In this document: positions 36,307 to 46,055 of the stretch, in pieces
Position numbering within the stretch: the first letter of the stretch is position 1
Layout: each line of letters begins with the position of its first letter
NCBI RefSeq assembly: GCF_000247695.1
Contig: NW_004624843.1
Span: 2,689,876-2,753,875 of the forward strand
Reading direction: 5' to 3'
DNA length: 64,000 nt
Source: Heterocephalus glaber
Taxonomy: Eukaryota > Chordata > Mammalia > Rodentia > Bathyergidae
Translations under genes and position numbers: made by a program
Notes under the pieces: model-generated
The model's input: the letters and a program-made list of their open reading frames with translations, nothing else
Database searches by the model: none
Told to the model about the DNA's origin: nothing

Positions 36307-38249
36307 GTAGGACAATAAAATATGCAAAAATATCTAACAATCCTGTGTTTTGCTTCAACTGTCAGTTTTATTTTTCTGCTTTAAGGCACAGCTGAGTGTT
36401 ACTTCCCCCAACATTGTAGCTGTCCAGATTCCCTTGTTCTGGTTCCAGCTCTGACTGCCAGATTCTGGGACCTGGGGAAGGCTATTGTCTCACTTGGCCT
36501 TTGCTGTAGAATGAGAGGATATGTTTCTACTACTGTAGGGCTAACTAATGTAGAGATGTGGGGCAGGAGGAATTATCAAGGCATGGAGCCTTAACTTATA
36601 CCCACAGGAGAATCTTGTCCAAAGGACCCCTCCAAGTGACCCACTCCCACGAAGAACCTCTTTCTAGGGAAAATAAGCTGATGTTTATTGGGCAGGGAGT
36701 AGTGGGTCCACTGGCCAGTCAGGTGTGAGAATCTTTAATGCACCACTGCCCCACAGATGGCAGGGGCCTGAGAAGAGATCTACCCTGGGTGTGGTCAGTC
36801 CATAGCTGATACCATTTGCATTCTGACCAGAATTATTTTCCATACAGGTAGATCATATGGACTGCAAAATAAGAGATTTGCTTAGCTGATAATTTAAGCA
36901 TTTGTAACTCTGAAGAAACCAACTGATTAGACTCAGCTTTATAATTCCTCTTCAGAACCCAGAAATAAGTTACATTTAGGGCAGTTATTTTTTCTAATTA
37001 ACTTTTCGTTTTAGAGTATTTTTAGACTTACAGGTCCTCCATACACCCCAGGTATATTTTCTCTTATTATCAACATATAGTTAATGAGCCAATATTGATA
37101 ATTTCTTGTTGAAGTCCATGCTTTTTCAGATTTTGATTTCTTCTCTTCCTCTTTATATTTCAAGGTCCTATCCAAGACAGTAGATTACACTTAGCTGACT
37201 TGCCTCCTTGCAGCTTCAATAAATTAAGATTTAATATGGGCTTGAACATACCTTTCTTGCTCAGAGGCAAGTGGCCCTGATGTGTTTTTGTACTCTAAGT
37301 GCTGTGATTTTATTTCATGCTGGGGCAACTTGTGGAAAAAAGGCTATCAAGGAAAGGTCTCAGCTTGAGTATGGCAGTAATTGTGCTATTTTGAACGTCC
37401 CTAGGGGCAAGAATGGGGGTGGCGTTCCAACAGTGTCTTAAGTCTTAAGGATCTCAGAAGAAAATGTTAGGTCCAGTCAAGTCCCTAGGACACAGTGGTC
37501 ACAAAAACAATGAGAATGATTTTTTTCTCATAACACTTAGTTTACTAACATACTCTACATTCATTCAATATTGTAGAGAACTTTCGTAAACACTTAAAAT
37601 TAAGCAGTAATGAATAATACAATAATGCTGACACAACCGGTTTCAGCACATGAATGCCTGTTTTAATCTTAATGTATACATTTTTTTATTATGTTCACTG
37701 GTTATCTGAAATGTTTGGAATGAGGACCATTTCCTGTAAAATGTTGCTGGTATTATACATTCCACAGTGACTTGTGAAGAATGTGCTTGTGTCTGTGTAA
37801 AATATAGGGTACATTTGTGCTACTTTCTCTGAGTGGTCTAAGGTAGTTTTATCCTATTTCCTCATAAACATTCAAAGAATTATGGGTCATTGCAGGATTT
37901 ACTGTGGCATATAGGCAGAGATCCAAAAAATATCATTGTAACTTTGCAAGCTGTATTCTATTTTCCAGGAATATTGAGTTGGAAAATGTAAGTGAATATA
38001 AAATATGTATATCAGAAGTGGTTCTTTGATAATATATGCTCTTGAGAAATCTGGAGCATACTAAGAATTTAAATGTACATTAAATATACATAGATATAGT
38101 TAAATATATGATGCATTTAAATATGTACATATATTTAATTATATTTAAACACATATATGTGTATACACACAAAACATCTACCAACATGTTTATGTGCACA
38201 ATACTGTTTGTTGTTTATGTGAATAATCTTTTAGTAAGCATTTGACTGT
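36307..38249. other. Spacer with possible old LINE sequence
   Basis: No gene recognised. Around 37010-37340, ttttagacttacag with ctatccaagacagtagatta and gacttgcctccttgcagctt suggests decayed L1M-type sequence, but I could not confirm it. The 38050-38170 part is an AT-rich simple region. Confidence 0.4.
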
Positions 38250-38435
38250 GGCAATTACCATGCTAAATATGTTATATGGGTTTTCTCATTGATGCTTTTC
38301 AGTGACCCTGAGGGGTGGAATATTACTCCTCTTTTTTAATGATATGGAAGGGTGAAGTATCTTACTCAACATCTTAGATCTAGAAAGCAACGGAAACAAG
38401 ATAAAAGCCCAAATTCAGTTAAATGCAGGGCTGAC
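38250..38435 (-). mobile_element. MIR SINE, inverted
   Basis: Follows reverse-complement MIR: taaatatgttatatgggttt, ttttcagtgaccctgagggg, atggaagggtgaagtatctt, actcaacatcttagatctag. Confidence 0.65.
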
Positions 38436-39169
38436 TTTTACCAGAGAGGTGTCATATGCTTCCAAGTGGGGCCTCGTGCACAGGGTGGTGGGTGCTCCTG
38501 AATTTACACAAAGGCTTCGTAAGACTGACACGGCATACTTAGGTGTTCAAGAGTCAACTTCCACTTCCTTGGTCCTTCCTTCTGAGCTCTTTGCCAAGAA
38601 AGAACAAAACGATCCTTTGCTTACACTACTTATGGCAGAACATTCCTCGCCCACTTCCCTGTGAAGATACACTTCTCACCAACCTTGCAATTGGCTCCTG
38701 GATCTAAGTTGTCATCTACTTTCTTTGCTTCAGCTGTTTGGACCGGTGATGTTTCTGACTGCTCCACGTAGCATTCAGTTCTTTCTAACATAATTGGACA
38801 GTTTTTTCGAAGAGAGTGGCCAAGTGTTCCCATTTCTGGGAAGTCTCAAAAGCATCTGTCCCTTATAATTATTGGCTCTCAATTTGACTTTTTCCTTCCT
38901 CACAGAAAACAGAAAAGGAAAATAAATAAGATTTGGTGTATGTGCTGCTGAACCGAGCGTGGAAAATAAGTAAGATTTGGATTTTAAGAATCTGGTGACC
39001 ATTTCCCAGCTCTAAATGAGGAGAATGGTCCTGCTGACATGACATTTACTTCCTGACTGGTCATCTTGGCCTGCAACACAGCAGTTTCCCAATAAGCTGT
39101 CAAGATTAACTTTTTACTTTTTGGCATCTCCTAAAAGACTTTCAAAAATCAGCTGTAAAAATGATAAAG
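38436..39169. other. Unannotated spacer
   Basis: A 71-codon plus frame (38449-38664) and overlapping minus frames are present. None resembles a known protein and the composition is not coding-like, so no gene is called. Confidence 0.35.
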
Positions 39170-39350
39170 TGCAAACTCAAAGATAGATCATAGGGAGCAG
39201 ATAGATCTTTTGCAAATGGGAAGGGGAAGAAGAGTTGGAAGGAGCAAGGCAGGATGAGAGATGGAGGGGACAAAAATAAGAACCAAGATGTGCGATGTAC
39301 CTGTGATGTCATCGTCATGTACTGCAAACAGGTACTAATTAAAAATGTTT
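39170..39350 (+). mobile_element. Probable rodent L1 3'-UTR tail
   Basis: Shares the order purine-rich tract, aataagaaccaagatgt, gatgtacctg, catgtactgc, aggtac with 59085-59260. The G/A-rich tract followed by an A-rich end is typical of an L1 3' UTR in sense. Family identity is inferred from the two-copy comparison. Confidence 0.45.
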
Positions 39351-40519
39351 AATAAGCGAGGAACATTTTTATTTTGAGTATTTTAGGGCATGAGTAAAGT
39401 AAATACCTTCTCACAGGTGACTATGAGCTGCTGCTATCTGGCCCATACTCACCCCAGGCAGGAGCAGATCCTCTTTTCAGAAGTGCAATCAAGTATTGTG
39501 CATTTCCAGTCTCTCACGGGCCTGCCCCAGTGTGGCTCACTCAAAAGTGATGTGCCAGAAAATGGTCATTACAATTTGAAATTGGAGTCTAAAGGATCAC
39601 AAATAAAGATACAGACTACCCACAACCTGGAACAAACAGACTCTGTGTCAGCACGAAAAGCAAAAATTAAGTAACTCAACCCCAGTAAAAAAATCGTGAG
39701 AGCCAAACCATGAACTTTCACAGGAGTTAAAGATATACGCTTCTGATACAAAACTGTCTTCACCTAAAAGCAAACAGATAATCACAAGAGATTGGCTGTT
39801 CATCATACAAAAATTTTTCATTGCAGCCTTATGGTGCAGTTCTTAAAAGATAGACGACTTCCTATCTGGACGAAAAGTTTGCAAAAACAAACGCTGTGTC
39901 TCTTTCCTGGCAGTATGAATGATGGTGAAACCTGGCCTTGCACAGAAGCCTAACTATTCTCTGAAAACCACGGATGACAGCAGCTTGATCTGCTACCGCA
40001 GTGAGCACTAGAGACACCACAGGTGTCTGCAAATCGAACCCTCATTTTCCAAGCAATTAATGCTGATTTGCACCAATAAAACAATAACAAGGGGCCACAA
40101 CTAGAGGTGCCTGCTGTTTCCTAGAACTGTGTCTGCTAAAGCAGCTCAGCCACAAGTCCAAGCCATGAGATCTCCTGGGGCGGGTGAGCAGCAGAGAGGA
40201 GCCCTAATCCAGCCATCCCCATGAATCTGGGGTCAAACAGGGATGATTCTTCATTCTGGTAATGAACTCCTACCTCCTAGAAAAGGACAAGGTTCTCTTC
40301 TGCTCAGACTCTCTTCACTGCCACTCCACATGATGGCAATGATAATAAATATTACTAAAATAAAACTACTTAAAAAAAAATCACTGTACAAGAGGAGCAG
40401 CCCAATGGCAACCAACATTGGTTGTAGGGTCATTGTGACAATGAGGTTACATCCTATACGTCTGTGTGTTATCCTTTATAATAAAAAATATGTGTTTTGA
40501 TTATGTCTCTGGTTCCTAC
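39351..40519. other. Unannotated spacer
   Basis: No gene recognised. Overlapping short frames (39390-39674 plus, 40243-40500 plus and minus shadows) have no family resemblance. Confidence 0.35.
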
Positions 40520-41260
40520 ACAGAGCTTCTAATTCCTAGGAATTCCTGGAGTCATGGAAGCACTTTTTGTTCTACTGAGGGGACTCTTGGTGGCTCCCAG
40601 ATGGATCTCATCACCAGAAAGACCAAGGTGTGACTAAAAGCTCAGGATTTCCAGCCCCATCACCATGCCGAGGGAAGAGGGGAAGATCTGAAGACTGAGT
40701 TAATAATCAGTCATGTCTACCCAATGAAGCTTCCATGAACCCCTGCAGGATTCAGAGTTTTGGGCTTGGTGAGCAAGAACATGCCCAAGTGCCAAGTGTT
40801 CAGTACCCCAGCTGTACGGTGACAGCTGCTTCTGCACGGGACACCTTTCCAAACTTGCTCCAAACATTGTTTCATCTGGCTGTTCAATTTTACCCTCTAA
40901 AAATACCTTTCTTAATACACTGATAATAGTACGGCAACTATTTCCCTGGCTTCTGTGAGAAACTACAGCAAATTGTCAAACACAAGAAAGGGGGTGAGCG
41001 AACCTCTGACCAAAGTTGTGAGTAAACTGGGGCCCACTTCTGAGGACTGAAGTGTAGTGGGGAGGACAGTCTGCTGAATCCGAGTGCAGAACCTGTGGAA
41101 TCCGTAGTAACCTCCCCTGCAGAGCTGAACAGCATTGTAGGACACCTAGATGGAATCCACAGAGAGCTTCTTGGTGTTGGAGAATCTTACTCCTACACTC
41201 ATTTTGGTGACCAGAAATGTTGCAAAACAGAAAAGGTGTTGGGAGCAATGCTACAGTAAT
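40520..41260 (+). mobile_element. Old LTR-type repeat, family not named
   Basis: The sequence runs cttccatgaacccctgcagg, ttcatctggctgttcaattt, ctggcttctgtgagaaacta, then a gaacagcattgtaggacacc and tggtgaccagaaatgt ending. I remember this order from an interspersed mammalian LTR-type repeat but cannot name it. Three overlapping minus frames across 40938-41248 are shadows. Confidence 0.45.
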
Positions 41261-41355
41261 TCTAGGGAAAAATCATTTGAGTAGGCCTGGTTCTCCTGCC
41301 TACAGGCCACCTACAACATTCCAGACATAATTGCGTTTTGGCCTCGGGTCATAAC

Positions 41356-41731
41356 TGAGACCTCAGTGATCCCTGGATGCTGTAATCTCCAGGACAAGAC
41401 CACACCTGTGGGAGAAGCCAGGGAGGAACCAGATCTTCATCTGTGTAGTTCCTCATTGTTCTCAGATTTCCCCTGCCCCCCAGTCTTTTTACACCTTGTT
41501 TATCCCAATGTGAAGTACTGAACTCTGCATTTTCACTTGTTACATGTTTCCCCATGTACTGAATAAAAAGTGCTGCAAGCTAGGGGTCTTTGTCTTTGCT
41601 GCCCAGAGCAGCACTGATCAGACCCAAAGCTCAGCTTCTTCTCAGTCTCATTTGTCTACCTTTCCTGTAATTCGCCCTGTGCTGCCCTGGCTCGCAGGAG
41701 ACTAGGACTCACTGCAGAGGTTCTGGTAACG
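41356..41731 (+). mobile_element. Candidate solo ERV LTR (copy B)
   Basis: A TG start (tgagacctcagtgatccctg), a poly(A) signal AATAAA at 41562-41567 followed by a gctaggggtctttgtctttg block, and an end in actgcagaggttctggtaacg are laid out like U3-R-U5. The 3' half aligns with the segment ending at 31209. No retroviral gene is adjacent. The boundaries are inferred, and the expected terminal CA reads CG here. Confidence 0.42.
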
Positions 41732-41954
41732 TCCCCTTCCCCTGTCCCTACAAAAAGGGAACAATTTGCTTTTCTCCTATGTGTCTGGGATAAAAAAGAA
41801 ATTTGAAGAGCGATGAGAGTGTAAAAGGAAAAGCACTTTGTTCTTTCTCTCTCACAATAGCATATCTCAATTTAACTGATTTTGACTTTAGAACTAATAC
41901 TTAAGACACGGCTTTTCTGGTTTAATCTTGACAACAACAACAATAAAATCTATG

Positions 41955-42048
41955 ATTCGGTCATCTATAACTATTTATTGAGTCTCTACCATGCTCTGGC
42001 TACTGTTCTGGGCATTAAAAATGAATAGCTATCAAACCCAAGACCTGG
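41955..42048 (-). mobile_element. L2 LINE 3'-end fragment, inverted (left of SINE)
   Basis: The sequence ctatttattgagtctctacc followed by a tggctactgttctgggcatt block is the antisense L2 3' end. It continues on the other side of the B1-dID SINE. Confidence 0.6.
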
Positions 42049-42250
42049 CTCCATGTGGCAGCCCATTCCTGTAATCCCAGTACTGTGGGAGGCTGAGGGA
42101 GAAGGATCATAAATTTAAGCTCAGCCTGGGCAATTTAGAAAGATTTTGTATCAAAATTTAAATAATTAAAAAATGGTTAGGGATGTAGTTCAGTGTGAAG
42201 AAGGTCCTAAATTCAATCCCCAACCCAGTTAATAACAAAATAAAGCAAAA
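42049..42250 (+). mobile_element. Dimeric B1-dID-type SINE
   Basis: The left half is B1/7SL-like: cccattcctgtaatcccagt, gaggctgagggagaaggatc, ctcagcctgggcaatttaga. An A/T-rich joint follows, then an ID-like right half: ggttagggatgtagttcagt, aaggtcctaaattcaatccc. Related flanking motifs (aagacctg/aagacttg) are compatible with a decayed target-site duplication. Such B1+ID dimers are known from non-muroid rodents. Confidence 0.82.
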
Positions 42251-42600
42251 AGACTTGTCTCATGGCTTTTAATCCAGTGGGACTGACAGATTGTCTCCAG
42301 TTCTACAAGTTGATGTACAGGAAGTCTATAACAGTAAGTGCTTTGCCAAGAACCAAAATGTTCTTTAAGGGCCCGGAAGAGGTATTAGAGGTAGCTCATA
42401 GGCCACCTTGTGCAGTGGAGGACTGGGGCAATCTCACAGCAGGCGAGTGGAGGCAGAGGGAACAAGATGAGGGATGGTGTGAGAGGAAACTGGAGGTAGG
42501 CAAGCGGAGAGGACTAGGGAAAAGATACACAGAAGAGCTTTGTGAACCTTTGCAAGGATCTTAGCTTTCTCCTGTAGGTGAGATGGAAGCCAGTCATGGC
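42251..42600 (-). mobile_element. L2 LINE fragment, inverted (right of SINE)
   Basis: Continues the L2 split by the SINE: cttgtctcatggcttttaat, then a gtggaggcagagggaacaag block and agctttctcctgtaggtgag with gatggaagccag, matching antisense L2 further upstream in that element. The 100-codon plus frame at 42262-42564 lies wholly within the repeat and is rejected as a gene. Confidence 0.5.
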
Positions 42601-43067
42601 AGAGCTATGAACATGGACACATGCAGGACCCCACACCCCACAGCCCATGTATTAGGAGGATCGAGACAATTCGATGCCTGCAAATGGAAACAAACTACCT
42701 GGCCCTCAAGGGCAGACCCAAGTTTGGTTTCATCTGAATCATATACTATTTCTGGGGGTCGAGGATTCTTATACAAAAACAGGATATTGACTTAATTACC
42801 AATATTAGCTATAAAATGTATTTTTAGAACAAAATTTGTTGGAAAGAAATCCCAATAAATTTCAAACATAAAATTGACCTTTAATGAGATGAAACTCACA
42901 AAAACTGAAAAACACTGCTTCCTTAATTAAGTGCCTAATATACCAGTTTTCCCCCTTAATATATCTGACTGAATACTGTTGCTCATCTCTTCATACAATA
43001 AGAATAAATAACATTTGTCTCTCTGGGGAGAATTAACAGATAATTTAATCCTTTCTCTAGTTTGATT
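42601..43067. other. Unannotated spacer
   Basis: No gene or repeat recognised. Confidence 0.4.
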
Positions 43068-43865
43068 GATTGAATTTTACCCTCTCCAAAAAAAACATGT
43101 TGGAGCCCTAATCCCCAGTACAGCTATCCATCATTTAATGACCAAATTCTACACCTGCAACTTAAGTGAATTGGCTGCTGAATGAGGAATTGTACATAGT
43201 ATGCACATTACAATATTCAGAACAAAGAAATGGTCAAAGAAAACTTCAATTTCATGACTTTGTTTTTATTTGCCTAAATTACAGGCGGCACTGTAATGTA
43301 TAACAGAACATAAAACTACAGTACTGTACTATACAGTACAGTCAGCAAAAAATGACAGTGCTGTAGAAGAAACCACTGTAAGGCTGCACTGCCATTCATG
43401 TTCCTTGGTCCTAAACCCCATGTGGTGCTAAATCCAAGTGATGAGTCCTAATTCCAAACAGCGCACCTCATCCAAAGTTTGTACAGCTGTTGAACAGGCA
43501 GTCCATTAAAAAAGGAATATCTGTATATGAGAAAATTGTTTTTTGGGGAGATAGAGTTGATGGAGATGGAATCAGCTAAAATGAGGTCATTCTGGATTAG
43601 GGTAGCTCCCTAATCCAATATGACTGGTGCCCATGCGAAGTCAGAGAAACAGAGAATGACATGAAATTGCAACATCCAGGAATACTGGGCTGCCAGTACC
43701 TTTAAAAAACAAAGAAGGACCTGCCCTTGAAAAATTTGAGGGTGCATGGTTCTACTCACAGCTTGAGTTTAGGCTTCTAGAGCATCTCTGGAACTATGAC
43801 AACATTTCCATTGTCTTAAGTCACCTAATTTGTGATCCAGTGTCATGGAAGCCCTAGGAAAATAG
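43068..43865 (+). mobile_element. MLT1-like LTR split by a DNA transposon
   Basis: The left part (43068-43120) reads tgattgaattttaccctctc … catgttggagccctaatccc. The right part (43524-43865) resumes with a gagaaaattgttttttgggg block, aaaatgaggtcattctggat, ctccctaatccaatatgact, then gaactatgacaacatttcca and a gtcacctaatttgtg end. Together they make one sense MLT1-type LTR interrupted by the Tigger-like element. Confidence 0.72.
43121..43523. mobile_element. Tigger/mariner-like DNA transposon with TA target duplication
   Basis: The termini are cagctatccatcatttaatg and, as the reverse complement of the right end, cagatattccttttttaatg. These imperfect inverted repeats start with CAG. TA dinucleotides flank both ends (43119-43120 and 43524-43525), as expected for Tc1/mariner-class insertion. 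The length of 403 bp leaves no room for a transposase, so it is non-autonomous. Confidence 0.75.
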
Positions 43866-44152
43866 TACATCCTATATGAGTAATCAAAAAACATTTTAGT
43901 AGAGAACTTGGAAAAAAATGACTTTTAATTTTACAACTTGTTTTTGATAATGTGATGAAAATATTTAGCACTTTTTGTTGACTCATATATTTGAACACAC
44001 TGTGTGACTGAAATTTTTGATAGAAAGAACTCCTGTTTTGAATAATTTTCAACAAGAAACAAATCATTAACTTAAAATTTTGCAGGGCTGATGATTGGAA
44101 GGATTTTGTGCAGACTAGCCTCAGCCTCTGGAACATCAAGCTTTATTCCTCC
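43866..44152. other. AT-rich spacer left of the retrocopy
   Basis: No gene recognised. The 98-codon minus frame at 43843-44139 has no similarity to MAGE or any family known to me. Confidence 0.4.
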
Positions 44153-44167
44153 TCTATCCACGTTTTC
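44153..44167. repeat. Target-site duplication, poly(A) side of MAGE retrocopy
   Basis: tctatccacgttttc, identical over all 15 bases to 46056-46070. Lies directly against the poly(T) tract that is the retrocopy's poly(A) tail. Confidence 0.95.
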
Positions 44168-44183
44168 TTTTTTTTTTTTTTTT

Positions 44184-44203
44184 TAAAGTTATTCATTTTT
44201 ATT
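44184..44203 (-). promoter_or_regulatory. Polyadenylation signal of the retrocopy
   Basis: AATAAA on the minus strand at 44198-44203, 13 nt before the poly(A) tract that starts at 44184. This normal spacing shows that the template was a correctly polyadenylated mRNA. Confidence 0.9.
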
Positions 44204-44565
44204 TGTATGAAATTCAGAAAAAATAGAATACAAAACCAAATATTAACCACCTAACACCTTTCCTAATCCTCTATTCCACATACTTTTCTGCTATTCTTCA
44301 CATTCTAAGAGATGTTTAATCAAATTTATGTAACTTTTCAGTATGTCAATAATGAAAATTAAAGTTTTCACCTTTTTAAAATAAAACAACAAAACTTTTA
44401 AACTCATTAACACGTGTGAGCAATCTTTTATATGCTTAGATTATAATGTTAAACATAGCAACATTATCCAAACTATTCAAGTGAATTAGGAACACAAAAG
44501 AATGCTAAACTATGTTCCCTCTAGACACTGTCACCCTTCACTGCTAGGAACAATGTCTCCTTTCT

Positions 44566-44763
44566 TCAGCTGCAATATGAAGCATCTTCGTCATCATCTT
44601 CAATGACTATGGGAGAAGTTATTATCAGGGGAATAGAACTTTGGCTGTCTGTGGTACTTGTGCTATCACTGAGTGAAATTATTTCATCAGCGCTCTCTTC
44701 TTCTCTCAAAGCCTCTTCATACCTGGCCTGGAAGGCAGTAGGTGTAGTATCATTGATCTTGGC
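44566..44763 (-). pseudogene. Orphaned C-terminal extension after the premature TAG
   Basis: After the TAG at 44764-44766 the same frame stays open for 65 codons and ends in TGA at 44566-44568. It begins with residues AKIND and includes YEEALREEEE-like sequence (here YEEALREEES), matching the conserved MAGE segment that normally follows KVLEFL (pattern AK.NGT.P..F...YEEAL..EEER). An acidic stretch near the end (EDDDED) precedes SYCS. Ordinarily this would be translated as part of the MAGE protein. Here it is reachable only by readthrough. Confidence 0.85.
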
Positions 44764-45846
44764 CTAGAACTCCAGGACTTTCATCTTGCTGGTCTCAGCA
44801 TAGGCTCTTGGGCCCCACAGGAACTTATACTGGGGAGGATCACTGTAGGGTACCTGGTGGTAGTCCAGGTATCTCAGCTTCACTAGATCACGTGTGATGA
44901 GCTTCCTGGGCTCCCCAAAAAGGAAGTGTTTCTTTCCAGCGTATATTTTCATCTTATTCAGAAATTCCCAGATCTCCTCCTCAGTGACGGAATTGCCCTT
45001 CATGAAGATCACGCCCAGAAGGTTCATCAGGAGACCAGTCTTGGGAAATCCCCTTCCACGCTTCAGCATCCCATTGTAGGGGAGATTCATTTTGCTGACA
45101 AGGATATAATAATGCTCGGTGCAATCAACTTCCTTTAAATCCATGCCAAATACCACCTCTATGTTGAAAGAAGCTCTTATCAGGAGCTCTGGGAAGCATT
45201 TCTTATACTTTCTCTTGATTATCTTCAACATATCTTTTTTCCTAATAGGGTTTTGCATCTTGTGCATTTCAATGATGTAGTTCACCAACCTGCTGGCCAT
45301 TTTGGTTAGAGCATCTCTGGGAGACTGTACAGTGGGGAATGGAGCCTGAGAAGAAAGATACTTTTTCTTACATTTGCATTTGGTTCCTTCATTTGATCTT
45401 GGGTTTGAGTTATCTGTAGCTGTCGTAGCAGAAACTGCTCTCTGAGAGCCCTGTGGAGGATTTTGTGATTGAGAAGCAGAATCTGTACAAGGGATAATGA
45501 CCAAAGGAGGAGCAGATGAAGACCAAAAAATGTTCTTCTTGGTAGCAGGAGCCAGAGCTTCCAGGAGGACCTGGGTCTTCCCTTCTACTGGGCAGGGCTT
45601 CTTAGGAGCTGGAGCTTCGTGGAAAACTTGGTGCTTCTTAGGAACCGTAGCTTCCTGGAGGACCTGGGTCTCCTCTTGGATTGGGCTGGGTTTGTTAGAA
45701 ACTGGAGCTTCCTGGAGAACTTGGGTCTTCCCTTGGTCTGGGCAGTGATTCTTAGGAGCCAGAGCTCCCTGGAGGACCTGGGTCTCCTCTTGGCCTGGGC
45801 AGTGCTCTTTAGGAGCCGGACGCTTTCGCTTTTGCGTCCGAGGCAT
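44764..45846 (-). CDS. MAGE-B-like protein, C-terminally truncated (360 aa)
   Basis: Melanoma-antigen (MAGE) family proteins bind RING E3 ubiquitin ligases through the MAGE homology domain (MHD); most type I members, including MAGE-B, are testis-restricted. I start at the ATG at 45844-45846, which gives MPRTQKRKR, echoing the MPRGQKSK start of MAGE-B proteins, with A at -3. The N-terminal region (11-98) holds five 19-residue repeats, followed by a Ser/Thr/Lys-rich linker (about 100-175). The MHD runs from about residue 178, with ASFNIEVVFGMDLKEVD (225-241), LVSKMNLP (249-256), PKTGLLMNLLGVIFMKGN (268-285), TEEEIWEFLNKM (288-299), FGEPRKLITRDLV (310-322) and FLWGPRAYAETSKMKVLEF (342-360). A TAG then cuts the last helical segment, so the domain is incomplete. 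A GTG-led upstream extension to 46023 has no ATG and is not used. It may be a recently damaged pseudogene or a truncated but translated gene. The exact MAGE-B member is not identified. Confidence 0.85.
   Translation of the reverse strand: MPRTQKRKRPAPKEHCPGQEETQVLQGALAPKNHCPDQGKTQVLQEAPVSNKPSPIQEETQVLQEATVPKKHQVFHEAPAPKKPCPVEGKTQVLLEALAPATKKNIFWSSSAPPLVIIPCTDSASQSQNPPQGSQRAVSATTATDNSNPRSNEGTKCKCKKKYLSSQAPFPTVQSPRDALTKMASRLVNYIIEMHKMQNPIRKKDMLKIIKRKYKKCFPELLIRASFNIEVVFGMDLKEVDCTEHYYILVSKMNLPYNGMLKRGRGFPKTGLLMNLLGVIFMKGNSVTEEEIWEFLNKMKIYAGKKHFLFGEPRKLITRDLVKLRYLDYHQVPYSDPPQYKFLWGPRAYAETSKMKVLEF
45553..45816 (-). repeat. Coding tandem repeat, 57 bp (19 aa) x 5
   Basis: Residues 11-29, 30-48, 49-67, 68-79 and 80-98 are copies of a 19-residue unit with consensus APKxxCPxQxxTQVLQEAx. 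The fourth copy lacks seven residues (21 nt), which preserves the frame. Such N-terminal repeat expansion outside the MHD is typical of fast-evolving MAGE genes. Confidence 0.9.
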
Positions 45847-46055
45847 AATGGATGTGCAGGAGAGCCCATGAGGCAGGCACCCTTTTGTCCACGGAGTATA
45901 GTAGCTATGGTCAGAAGCAGCAGGCAGCAATGTGGGAAGATGGCAGGAAATGAGGTTACCTGGAGCTGGAGCTGCAGAAAGCCAGACGCCGCGCTGCTCG
46001 CCCCTCGCGGCTTGCTCGCTCACTCGCCGCCCACGGTGTGCTCCAGCAATTTCTG
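45847..46055 (-). promoter_or_regulatory. CpG-rich 5' leader of the retrocopy
   Basis: A 209-nt leader copied from the parent mRNA. Its 5' third (45980-46045) is dense in CpG, against a CpG-poor background. A CAG|GTAACC sequence, a good splice-donor match, lies at about 45953-45962. One out-of-frame ATG (45867-45869) opens a 94-codon frame (to 45585) that overlaps the MAGE start. If the leader carries promoter elements the retrocopy could be autonomous. That is inference. Confidence 0.6.

Larger units (their letters stand above)
44168..46055 (-). mobile_element. Full-length processed MAGE-B-type retrocopy
   Basis: This 1,888-bp unit is a reverse-transcribed mRNA copy on the minus strand: 5' leader (45847-46055), reading frame (44764-45846 as it now stands), a 3' part with AATAAA at 44198-44203, and 17 A residues (44168-44184). 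It is bounded by perfect 15-bp duplications. There are no introns. These are the hallmarks of L1-mediated retroposition. The exact duplication and the single lesion in the reading frame suggest a relatively young insertion or partial constraint. MAGE-B genes in placental mammals normally sit in an X-linked cluster, and the window does not show where this copy lies. Confidence 0.93.

Noticed and set aside
42262..42564. 100-codon plus frame
   Set aside because: Falls inside L2 antisense sequence next to the SINE.
45847..46023. N-terminal extension of the MAGE frame by 59 codons
   Set aside because: The first codon would be GTG, with no ATG before 45846. The extension lies in the CpG-rich 5' leader and has no MAGE similarity.
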